From the IMG/VR virus record IMGVR_UViG_3300033141_006320, positions 1 through 26,369 of that record: a stretch of 26,369 nucleotides of DNA; one strand, written 5' to 3'. Shown piece by piece: positions 6,183 to 13,255 of the stretch. The DNA comes from a virus. The notes under the pieces are model-generated. The model had not been told where the DNA came from and made no database searches. It saw only the letters and a list, made by a program, of their open reading frames with translations. Made by a program: the position numbers and the translations under genes. Position 1 is the first letter of the stretch, and each line of letters opens with the position of its first letter.

Positions 6183-7176
6183 TCAGTGGGGGCAGTATCT
6201 ACTGGTAGTTAAAAGTCTTCGAGAGTCCACTATCCGGCAGTACCGGCGGTTTGTGAAATATCTATTTGACTTCACCGGTAAAGATCCCGAGAAGATCACA
6301 CAGCAAGATATCGTTGATTATGTTATTGACCTGAAGCTTAAAAAGGTTGACGTTAACACTCAGGCACTCAGGGCCACGGCGATCCGGAGATTTTTTCAAT
6401 GGTATTCCAGAACGTATAAAATCTCCAACCCTGCTAAAGAATTACAGCCTATTAAGCGAAAATATCCTGAATTCAATATGATCACTCCCGATGATCTGCT
6501 TAGGATTGTAGAGTATTGTTACAAAAAAATGATCCGGGCGAAGAGTGAGAGGAATAGGTTCAGGTACCATAGAGATGCTGCTATGTTTGTTTTCATGGCC
6601 GATACAGGTGTCAGGGTTACGGAGTTGATTCAGCTTAGCATAGGTAATATTCGTGTAGAAGAAAATAAATATTATGTGATAATTCCGCCCGGAAAAGGTA
6701 GAGTTGGGCGTCAGTTCCCGTTTGGTCTTTTAGCGGAGCGGTCCCTTGTGGGAGAAGTATTTTCATCGTACTGGCTTATGCGAACAATCAACATGAAAGC
6801 AAAACCTACTGAGCCATTGTTCCCACAGACATACAACTGGCCCGAGTTGAGATATTACACACATTACAATGCGATAGATAAGAAGTGCAAAAGACTGGGA
6901 AAGATTTTGGGTATCAAGATGAATCCACATTCGTTCCGCCATTTTTACGGAACGTGGTCAATCATTAATGGGATTAATATATACGTGCTGAAGGAGAATA
7001 TGGGACATGCATCCCTGACCAGCACAGAGAAATATATCCACATAGCAGAGCGATTAAAAGATACCACGCTTCAACATTCACCAACGAAGGGATTGAAGTC
7101 TCCTCAGGGATTTAGTGGGTTCACAAAGCTGCAAAGAGAGATAATAAAAAAGGGTTTAAAAGATGTATTTCCTTGA
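6163..7176 (+). CDS. Phage tyrosine recombinase (integrase)
   Basis: A 337-residue, full-length tyrosine recombinase. Residues 5-88 form the SAM-like core-binding domain (LLVVKSLRESTIRQYRRFVK, then ATAIRRFFQWY). The catalytic domain follows with R151 (DTGVRVTEL), K179 (GKGRVGR), H256 and R259 (HSFRH), H282 (MGH) and Y291 (TEKYIHI). All are present, so the enzyme should be active. It starts inside the DUF5131 gene with a modest ribosome site (AAAGAAG). It is the more likely integrase of this phage; the adjacent gap with inverted repeats (7177-7499) is the natural place for its attachment site. Confidence 0.9.
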   Translation: MYEKILDQWGQYLLVVKSLRESTIRQYRRFVKYLFDFTGKDPEKITQQDIVDYVIDLKLKKVDVNTQALRATAIRRFFQWYSRTYKISNPAKELQPIKRKYPEFNMITPDDLLRIVEYCYKKMIRAKSERNRFRYHRDAAMFVFMADTGVRVTELIQLSIGNIRVEENKYYVIIPPGKGRVGRQFPFGLLAERSLVGEVFSSYWLMRTINMKAKPTEPLFPQTYNWPELRYYTHYNAIDKKCKRLGKILGIKMNPHSFRHFYGTWSIINGINIYVLKENMGHASLTSTEKYIHIAERLKDTTLQHSPTKGLKSPQGFSGFTKLQREIIKKGLKDVFP

Positions 7177-7432
7177 AACACACATTAAACAAACAGTACA
7201 GATGTGTAAAACACTCATATCATCGCGTCAAGACAGATGTTTCCTGAAAAGATGTAAAAAAATGTGCCACATACCCGAGTTAATTACTTCGCTTTTTGTA
7301 CTTATTGCGAAGTGTTTTGCTTGTTTATTTGGTGATTTAGGGATTAGAACGCTTGTTTTTGGTACTGATTTCACACTAATAAACCAAAAGCGAAACAATC
7401 AAGAGCTGAGGGATCAGAGGTGGGGGCTTTGA
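7163..7432 (+). CDS. Possible Cys-rich 89-residue protein (weak)
   Basis: An open frame starting inside the end of the recombinase gene after AAAGGG (about eight bases before the ATG). The product has cysteines at 15, 26, 31, 35, 51 and 54 and a hydrophobic stretch (LITSLFVLIAKCFACLFG) that could span a membrane. It resembles nothing I know. The same DNA carries inverted repeats that fit an attachment or control region better, so coding is uncertain. Confidence 0.3.
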   Translation: MYFLETHIKQTVQMCKTLISSRQDRCFLKRCKKMCHIPELITSLFVLIAKCFACLFGDLGIRTLVFGTDFTLINQKRNNQELRDQRWGL

Positions 7433-7499
7433 GTTTTTGGCTTTTGTCTTTGATTTTTCTCCGGGTCGAAAATTCACAGGGTATTTTTGAGGAGTTGCT
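7177..7499. other. Gene-poor stretch after the integrase with two inverted repeats; candidate attachment or terminator region
   Basis: Two inverted repeats are visible. ACTTCGC (7286-7292) pairs with GCGAAGT (7307-7313) around a 14-base loop, followed by GTTTTGCTTGTTTATTT, a poor rightward terminator. TTTTGGT (7357-7363) pairs with ACCAAAA (7383-7389), extendable to an 11-bp stem with wobble pairs. The region lies directly after the integrase and before an excisionase-like gene, the usual place for attP, but no core site can be fixed without the host junctions. The weak open frame at 7163-7432 covers part of it. Confidence 0.35.
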
Positions 7500-7724
7500 A
7501 TGGCTGTGAGAACACTTAGCGATATCAAGCCAGATGAGTTATATACAGTTGGTGAAGTCGCAACAGTTTTGCGTAAAAGCCAGTCCGCGATATATCGCTA
7601 TATCAAAACTAAGCGTGTTTTAAAGGCGCATATAGTAGGTGGCGAATACAGGATTCTGGGTAAAGATGTGCTTAAATACTGGAACGAGACAATGATTGCA
7701 AATCAAGACAAGGCGGAATTATAA
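7500..7724 (+). CDS. HTH_17/MerR-like DNA-binding protein (excisionase or late regulator)
   Basis: A 74-residue protein with ribosome site TGAGGAG. Residues 15-62 (LYTVGEVATVLRKSQSAIYR, then VLKAHIVGGEYRILGKDVLK) match the winged helix of the HTH_17 / excisionase type: helix-turn-helix with recognition helix SAIYRYIKT, then a short wing with GGEYRI. Family members are recombination directionality factors or regulators. It lies between the integrase and the control region at 7947-8125, so it could be the excisionase or the protein that binds the repeats before the packaging genes. Its end overlaps the leftward gene by six bases, tail to tail. Confidence 0.75.
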   Translation: MAVRTLSDIKPDELYTVGEVATVLRKSQSAIYRYIKTKRVLKAHIVGGEYRILGKDVLKYWNETMIANQDKAEL

Positions 7725-7946
7725 TTTTGGTTTACCTTCAATATGCTTCAAAGTACTTCCATCAATATTTACATCAACTGCGAAACCAGAGGGGGTAGAA
7801 TTAGAAGGGCGAATAGAGATGATTTCTCTGATGCCATCGGCTATTTCTCCGCAAATATTAATTGCCTTTCCATCTTTACTGACATTGGCCTCTCGACTTG
7901 AACCAAGGAGATCAGCAAAAAGTCCAAATGCATTTAGTTCTTCCAT
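7719..7946 (-). CDS. Lone leftward hypothetical protein
   Basis: A 75-residue protein and the only leftward gene I can support in the window. Its ATG (complement of 7944-7946) has a strong ribosome site, AAGGGAGGG (complement of 7953-7961). The sequence (MEELNAFGLFADLLGSSREA, ISIRPSNSTPSGFAVDVNID) is beta-rich in the second half and not recognised. It is divergent from the packaging operon and reads out of the same intergenic repeats. Phage genes set against the main direction are often expressed in the prophage (lysogeny control, immunity or accessory genes), which is inference here. Confidence 0.6.
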   Translation of the reverse strand: MEELNAFGLFADLLGSSREANVSKDGKAINICGEIADGIREIISIRPSNSTPSGFAVDVNIDGSTLKHIEGKPKL

Positions 7947-8001
7947 TTTGCTTCCCTCCCTTCTTAACTACTGATTGAACGTTCCTGATATATATTTGTT
8001 C

Positions 8002-8079
8002 CCATCTTTATGCATATTCGCAAATATCGCCATCTTTATTCAAATTCGCCATCTTTATGCATATTCGCAAATATCGCCA
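8002..8079. repeat. 31-bp direct repeats with palindromic core; candidate operators
   Basis: Two perfect 31-bp copies at 8002-8032 and 8049-8079, starting CCATCTTTATGCATATTCGC, lie 47 bp apart start to start. A partial third copy (about 8030-8050, CCATCTTTATTCAAATTCGC) lies between them. Inside each full copy is ATATTCGCAAATAT, an imperfect palindrome (ATATT-N4-AATAT). The array ends seven bases before the -35 box of the rightward promoter and lies upstream of the leftward gene, so a bound protein could control both directions. Confidence 0.7.
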
Positions 8080-8086
8080 CGCATGA

Positions 8087-8114
8087 TTGACAAATTCATG
8101 ATCATAATTATAAC
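8087..8114 (+). promoter_or_regulatory. Sigma70-type promoter for the packaging/morphogenesis genes
   Basis: TTGACA (8087-8092), a perfect -35 box, and TATAAC (8109-8114), a good -10 box, are separated by 16 bases. Transcription would begin near 8120-8122, only a few bases before the ATG at 8126. The message for the first gene would then have almost no leader, in line with the absence of a Shine-Dalgarno there. The upstream repeats suggest control. Confidence 0.6.
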
Positions 8115-8125
8115 ATTATTCAGAA

Positions 8126-9040
8126 ATGGAGAAGAATTCGAATAAACCGACATACTCCTATTTTTACTGCAGAGCTTGTCAGATACCGTTAAAGCTGACA
8201 GAGGACGAACTTATATTTGACAAGAATGGCAAGCCGGTGGTTCTCTGTCCAGGATGTAATAAGCCGATGGTGGAAACCACTTGGCGGGTGATGAATGCCG
8301 TCAAAGGTTTCAAAAAAGCTACCGGTCCCAAGACGGAAGAAGGCAAAAAGAAGGTAGCTAAAAATCTGGATGGCCACCGCGGGATATATACGGACCGGCA
8401 GACCTGCAACAACTGGAAAACTGGTAGGTACGCTAAAGCAAATCGTATTCTCGCTCCTGCTATTGCCGGGCGTTTTGAAGAATGTAACGATTGTGAATTG
8501 TATAACGATTGCAAGGAGAAAAAAATCAAGTGGTGTCCGGTTCAGATTCAACCGCTCCTTCGCTTTTTGCAGGCACATAAAGAAAAGGATCCATCTCAGT
8601 TGCAGGAGCTTGTGGGACTTTCACATGCGAGGTTGTATAGCATTTTCCAGATGGGGCTAAAAGAAGTTTTTGAACGTGGTGCTGTGGTAGATGATGTAAA
8701 AATACTTCATAGCAATAAAGACAAACAGGTTTTACAAATAACTAAAAAATCGCATCCTTTTATTCGGACCGCTCTGGACATTCTGGAGACCATAGGATTT
8801 ACGGCAGATCAGCAGAATATGACACCAGCTAAGCAGGACGAACAGGATACACTTAAAGGGTTTCTGGATATGGAGACTGACAAAAACAAATCTATTTCCG
8901 AGGTGGTAAACGATATCAAAGCGATGGCTGAGGACATGAAGCAAGCTATACAAAAAGCAGCGAAATTGCGCGCTCAGGATGATGCTTTGAGAGAGTATGA
9001 AAACGAGAAGAACCTGGAAAGGGATGATGAGGCGGAATAA
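8126..9040 (+). CDS. Zinc-ribbon protein, putative terminase small subunit
   Basis: A 304-residue protein. A zinc ribbon is formed by C15/C18 and C41/C44 (CRAC, CPGC). Residues 66-80 (TGPKTEEGKKKVAKN) carry a motif common in phage packaging-associated proteins. A second cysteine group, C120, C123, C129 and C137 (ECNDCELYNDC), follows. The C-terminal part (HPFIRTALDILETIGFTADQ, then a long helix) resembles terminase small subunits of the P27 kind. Together with its place directly before the large terminase, this supports a DNA-recognition role in packaging. The ATG has no ribosome site and lies next to the promoter, so the transcript may be nearly leaderless. Confidence 0.6.
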   Translation: MEKNSNKPTYSYFYCRACQIPLKLTEDELIFDKNGKPVVLCPGCNKPMVETTWRVMNAVKGFKKATGPKTEEGKKKVAKNLDGHRGIYTDRQTCNNWKTGRYAKANRILAPAIAGRFEECNDCELYNDCKEKKIKWCPVQIQPLLRFLQAHKEKDPSQLQELVGLSHARLYSIFQMGLKEVFERGAVVDDVKILHSNKDKQVLQITKKSHPFIRTALDILETIGFTADQQNMTPAKQDEQDTLKGFLDMETDKNKSISEVVNDIKAMAEDMKQAIQKAAKLRAQDDALREYENEKNLERDDEAE

Positions 9041-9098
9041 TGTTATTCTTGCGATCGTATGGCTGTTTTTCTGTGTATGGACAATTCAGGGGAATACC

Positions 9099-10691
9099 AT
9101 GAAAAAAAGCCATATCAAACTGGCTAACCGAGCGGAAAAAGAGATAAAGAAATTTGTAGATAATAATTATCTCTGGCTAAAGCATATCTGCAATTTCGAG
9201 TGTCGTCCCCCGCAGGTGGTGTGGGCTGATGAGATAGAGAAAAATCCCTATATCGTAATAATGGCGCCGCCAAGGTTTGGAAAGACGAATCTGGTGGAGC
9301 TGATGTGTCTTAAGGATACTGCCACTCATCCGTGGGAAGAAGGACGCACCTGGGCGCCAAAAGAAGATCAGGCAAAGAATTCTCTTAAATATCAGCTCTC
9401 CGCCATTGAGAACTCTGAAGTACTTTCCGCTTATATCGCCGTTAGAGATGGAAAACGACAGAAATCTACAAAGCATTATGAGTTCTGGAATGGGTCCAAC
9501 TGGAAGATTTTTGGGCAGAATTCCAACTTCGAGGGTGAAAACGCCACCATTATCCGGGCGGAAGAGTTCGATGACATGGATTGGGATATCTGGACGAAGC
9601 GAATTATAGAACGTGGTTCTGCGAAAAACCGCAATGGCCTTCCTACGCGGATTCGGATTACCGGGACAATTCAAGAAGGTAAGGGAAATATGTATCGTGT
9701 AGTAGAAGATCCAGAGTATTATACAGCGACATTATTTGATGTATATGACGGTCTGGCTCTTGGTATCTATGACGAAAAGCTTATAGAACATGCAAAGAAG
9801 CAAACTTCCCCGGAGGATTGGCTTCGTATTTATCTTCTGAAGTTTACTGAGGCAAAAAATTATCTCTGGGAAAAATGGATCCGTCACGCACAGAAGCGTT
9901 CAATTGAAATCAATTATGAAGGTGTACCCTATGAACCCGGTGGAAGATATGATGCTCAGGGCAGAGTAGTTGCCGGATTGGACATGGGGCATTCCGGAGA
10001 GAGCAAAACAGCATCCTACTATTCGTTTCAGGTCTGGGAGATCATTGGTAATACTGCAGTGTGGCTAAATGGTAAGCGTTGGCCACCGACTGCAAATACT
10101 AAACAAATCAAGGAAGAAGTCATAGCCTGGTGGGATTTTTATCGTATAGACTATGCATATGGGGATGCCTTAAAGGCAGATATGATTGCTGATATCAACG
10201 ATATGCTATATGCTGAACGGCTGATTTCTGTGGACCGCTCCGCCTTTCCAGAAAATTCGCCATCTAACTGGAAAAATTGGGTGTTTTCCCCTGTCTGGAA
10301 TACAGGGCAGACGAAATGGAATGGCGCTCAAATACTTCAATCAAAGCTTCGCAATGGTGAAATGATAATTCCGTATTTTGCAAAGGATGATGATGGCGAT
10401 ACTGCAAAAGCCGCCCGGTCCCTGGTGGCTAATTTTAAAAATATAAAGCAGGGAAAATCTAATGCCAGATATGGAATACTGGAACCCATTAAGCCAGAAA
10501 TAGGTGACGATGATTTTGATGCCTCCTGGATGGCTTTATTGTGTGCAAATGATCGCTTACCTACTATCGTGAATCTTGATAATCTTGGCAGAATAAATAA
10601 GCAAACAGTTATAACGCCGCCAACCTGCTCGATTGTTGAAGAACTAAAAAACGATTTGTATTCAGAACTGGATATTGAGAGGAATTTTTAA
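9099..10691 (+). CDS. terL: Terminase large subunit
   Basis: A 530-residue packaging motor. The ATPase half has a Walker A, A56-PPRFGKT-63, and a Walker B region near residues 150-160 (TIIRAEEFDDM). The nuclease half has the RNase H-like acidic residues D295 (AGLDMGHSG), D356 (YGDALKADM) and the final GDDDFDASW cluster. I chose the ATG at 9099 because AGGGG (9088-9092) precedes it. The frame is open further upstream to an ATG at 8997, but that part encodes a hydrophobic stretch unlike a terminase N-terminus. The protein cuts concatemeric phage DNA and pumps it into the procapsid. It ends one base into the portal gene. Confidence 0.9.
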   Translation: MKKSHIKLANRAEKEIKKFVDNNYLWLKHICNFECRPPQVVWADEIEKNPYIVIMAPPRFGKTNLVELMCLKDTATHPWEEGRTWAPKEDQAKNSLKYQLSAIENSEVLSAYIAVRDGKRQKSTKHYEFWNGSNWKIFGQNSNFEGENATIIRAEEFDDMDWDIWTKRIIERGSAKNRNGLPTRIRITGTIQEGKGNMYRVVEDPEYYTATLFDVYDGLALGIYDEKLIEHAKKQTSPEDWLRIYLLKFTEAKNYLWEKWIRHAQKRSIEINYEGVPYEPGGRYDAQGRVVAGLDMGHSGESKTASYYSFQVWEIIGNTAVWLNGKRWPPTANTKQIKEEVIAWWDFYRIDYAYGDALKADMIADINDMLYAERLISVDRSAFPENSPSNWKNWVFSPVWNTGQTKWNGAQILQSKLRNGEMIIPYFAKDDDGDTAKAARSLVANFKNIKQGKSNARYGILEPIKPEIGDDDFDASWMALLCANDRLPTIVNLDNLGRINKQTVITPPTCSIVEELKNDLYSELDIERNF

Positions 10692-12901
10692 TGCTAAAAA
10701 GGCTTGTAAATATATTTTCAGAAAAGCAGAAACCAAATTTACGAGAAATTGGAGCCGTTAAGTCCAAAATTCAGTATAGTTGGGATCCCAATCCCGATGA
10801 GGTTATACAGAAAAAGGGGATACGATATTTAAAGTCAGTCGCAAGAGACACGCATGTATCTTCCTGTCTTAGAACACGTAGGCAAAAACTTCTAAAGACA
10901 CCATGGGATATCTTTCCTGCTGCAAAAAATGATGAGGCGATTTTCTGGGCTGAGTTCGCAAAGTGGAATTTAGACAATATGGAAGGTGAGTTTCTCCAGG
11001 ATCTGGCGGGAATGCATAAAGCAATTGGTTTTGGTTTTAGTATTTCTGAGATAAACTGGAAAATCATTGAAGATGGTCCGTATAAGGGAATGATAGGGAT
11101 AAAATCCATTCGGTATAAACCAGTGGAGAATATTAAGTTTAAGACGGACAAATTCGGATATGTAACGGATATTTTACTTTTCAATAATTACGGATTTGAT
11201 CCTGTATCGCTTCCTAAGAATAAAGTCATTCATGTTGTCTATGGTGATAACGATGAGAATCCTTATGGTGATCCCACGCTTTCCCGTGTGGCTTTCTGGA
11301 CATGGCTGAAGAAGAACGAAGCGCAATTCTGGGCAATTTTCTCTGAGAAGTTTGGAATGCCTACCGCTACGGCAAAGGTTCCTAATAATGCAACAGAGGC
11401 ACAAAAACAAGCTATACGAGATATACTTAAAAATCTGCAGGCGGAGTCTGGGATAGAAATTCCTGAAGGGTTTGAAATAGGTTTTCTGGAAGCAGTCAGA
11501 CGGGGTGAGGTTGGATATGATAATTTTATCGAGCGATGTAATAAGGAAATCTCAAAAGAAATTCTTGGTCAGACGCTTTCTGTGGAAGAAGGCAAACGCG
11601 GTCAGGGTTCTTATGCGCTTGGTACTGTCCATGCAGCCACATTGAGTGATTATGTTGCTTTTGATGCAGCTCTCATACAGACGGCAGTCACTGAACAATT
11701 GATATGGCGTCTTATGCGGTATAACTCAAACACTCGGTATTTGCCGAGGTTCGTTTTCGTGAATGAAATCGATTCTCTTACTCTGGTTCAGAATTTTCCC
11801 GCTATCTCCAGTGCAATTGACATCCCAGAAGAATGGCTATACCGAAAATTGGCTATTCCTATGCCAGGACCGGGTGACAGAGTGATCCGTTCATCTTCAT
11901 CTGCGTCCCTACCACAAAAAGGCATAGACAACAAAGCCAAATCAGTCTTTTATGAGTTTGCTGAATCTGAGCCTAAGATTATGCAACAACGGGAAGCTGT
12001 GATGAAGAAGTTTGACATTCAGGCGCTTAACAAATTAGCTGAAGAAATAGACGCTGTTTTTCAGAGTGTTTTCAAACAGTTTAAAAAGAAGCTAAGAGAA
12101 AGCGAGGCGATAGAATCTCCGCCTAAATATGCCGTGAATGTCTCCGGGATAAAGAACACGCTTATCAATTCTGCCGTTTATTACTATTGCATTGGGAAAT
12201 ATTTTGCGCGTGAGCAAATCAAAAAACATATAGATATAGGAAAGCCATCTCCAATCAAAAAATTCGCTGAGTTCGATATTGATATAGAATTTAAATCTCC
12301 GGAAGATGCAATTAAGTTTTTCTCAGGTCTAACTAATATCACAAAGAAGGAAATGGAAACACTGCTGGCGCTTTATGAGGAGCGGTATTTCACTGTTGCT
12401 GGTTTGATACAGAGTGATATCAAAAAGATTTTCGATAATATCGTCATTGGACTGGAAAAGGGCTGGAATTGGCCCACTTTTGAGAATGCAGTAAATCAGG
12501 AGAAAATTCGCTATACAGGCGAAGTCTTTGGAACGGATTTAACAAATGAGCCATTAAAAGCTAACCATTTAAAAGTGATCTTCCAGAATAACATGATGAG
12601 AGCGTATCAGGAAGGAGCGGACGCATTATATAATGATCCAGCGGTAGATGAAGAACTCTGGGGCTTTATGTACGTAGCCGTTGGCGATGACAGAACCAGG
12701 CCTTCGCACATGAAACTGAACGGTATAGTACGCCCCAAGGATGATCCCTTCTGGCGTAAATACAAACCGCCATGGGATCATGGTTGTCGATGTGATAGAA
12801 TACCGGTATTTCGGCATCAGATCGCCAGCGGCGAATATGTGAAGACTGAAAAATTACCACAATTAGATCCTGAAGAAGGATTCCCAACGAGGAGGATATA
12901 A
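10691..12901 (+). CDS. Portal protein (DUF935, Mu gp29-like) fused to Mu F-like head morphogenesis protein
   Basis: A 736-residue two-part protein. Residues 1-410 match the DUF935 portal family (HVSSCLRTRRQKLLKTPWDI, HVVYGDNDENPYGDP, EILGQTLSVEEGKRGQGSYA). Residues 480-736 carry the Mu F / SPP1 gp7-like domain, with DDRTRPSHMKLNG from residue 666, then DDPFWRKYKPPWDHGCRC ending in the Cys pair C699/C701. In Mu these are separate genes (29 and 30). Here one frame runs through both, joined by a helical linker. The portal forms the DNA channel at one head vertex; the F-like part is a minor head protein. The start follows GAGAGGA and overlaps the terminase stop (TAATG). Confidence 0.9.
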   Translation: MLKRLVNIFSEKQKPNLREIGAVKSKIQYSWDPNPDEVIQKKGIRYLKSVARDTHVSSCLRTRRQKLLKTPWDIFPAAKNDEAIFWAEFAKWNLDNMEGEFLQDLAGMHKAIGFGFSISEINWKIIEDGPYKGMIGIKSIRYKPVENIKFKTDKFGYVTDILLFNNYGFDPVSLPKNKVIHVVYGDNDENPYGDPTLSRVAFWTWLKKNEAQFWAIFSEKFGMPTATAKVPNNATEAQKQAIRDILKNLQAESGIEIPEGFEIGFLEAVRRGEVGYDNFIERCNKEISKEILGQTLSVEEGKRGQGSYALGTVHAATLSDYVAFDAALIQTAVTEQLIWRLMRYNSNTRYLPRFVFVNEIDSLTLVQNFPAISSAIDIPEEWLYRKLAIPMPGPGDRVIRSSSSASLPQKGIDNKAKSVFYEFAESEPKIMQQREAVMKKFDIQALNKLAEEIDAVFQSVFKQFKKKLRESEAIESPPKYAVNVSGIKNTLINSAVYYYCIGKYFAREQIKKHIDIGKPSPIKKFAEFDIDIEFKSPEDAIKFFSGLTNITKKEMETLLALYEERYFTVAGLIQSDIKKIFDNIVIGLEKGWNWPTFENAVNQEKIRYTGEVFGTDLTNEPLKANHLKVIFQNNMMRAYQEGADALYNDPAVDEELWGFMYVAVGDDRTRPSHMKLNGIVRPKDDPFWRKYKPPWDHGCRCDRIPVFRHQIASGEYVKTEKLPQLDPEEGFPTRRI

Positions 12902-13254
12902 TGGCAGATTTGAGAATGTTCTCAGTTGAAAATGCATTAAACGTAGACATCTCTGGCGATTGGAAAGTATCTGAGCGATTGAATATATCAGACCAATCTC
13001 ATGCATGTAAAAAAATTTCTGAAGGCACAATGCATATAGTCATCTGGAGTGATTCAGATATTTATATGAGATGGGATAATGCTGAAGTAGATACAATCGA
13101 TATAAACAATGACATAATAATTCCGGGAGAAACCTTGGTAATATGGAGAGTTCCAAATGCTCTGAAGGGATCTGGGAAAAATAAAGATATATATGTTCAT
13201 TTTAAACAAGTAATATCGGCGCCTGATAAATATTTGAGGCTTGTGGAGGTGTAA
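12901..13254 (+). CDS. Small beta-rich protein next to the DGR-type lectin
   Basis: A 117-residue protein, ATG overlapping the previous stop (TAATG) after AGGAGG. It is predominantly beta (GTMHIVIWSDSDIYMRWDNA, then IIIPGETLVIWRVPNAL and KDIYVHFKQVI), like small virion-surface proteins. I know no family for it. Its position directly before the lectin-fold gene suggests a virion-associated partner such as an anchor or cement protein, which is inference only. Confidence 0.6.
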   Translation: MADLRMFSVENALNVDISGDWKVSERLNISDQSHACKKISEGTMHIVIWSDSDIYMRWDNAEVDTIDINNDIIIPGETLVIWRVPNALKGSGKNKDIYVHFKQVISAPDKYLRLVEV

Positions 13255-13255
13255 T

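Noticed and set aside
7696-7974. A 92-residue rightward frame over the leftward gene
   Set aside because: The leftward frame has a much better ribosome site (AAGGGAGGG); the rightward one starts within the HTH_17 gene without a site.
8002-8079. CRISPR-like direct repeats
   Set aside because: Only two full copies and a partial one with short, non-spacer-like gaps; better explained as operators. The 11-bp iterons at 3606 have no spacers either.
9177-9674. A 165-residue leftward open frame opposite the large terminase
   Set aside because: Antisense of the ATPase domain with Walker motifs on the other strand; no ribosome site.
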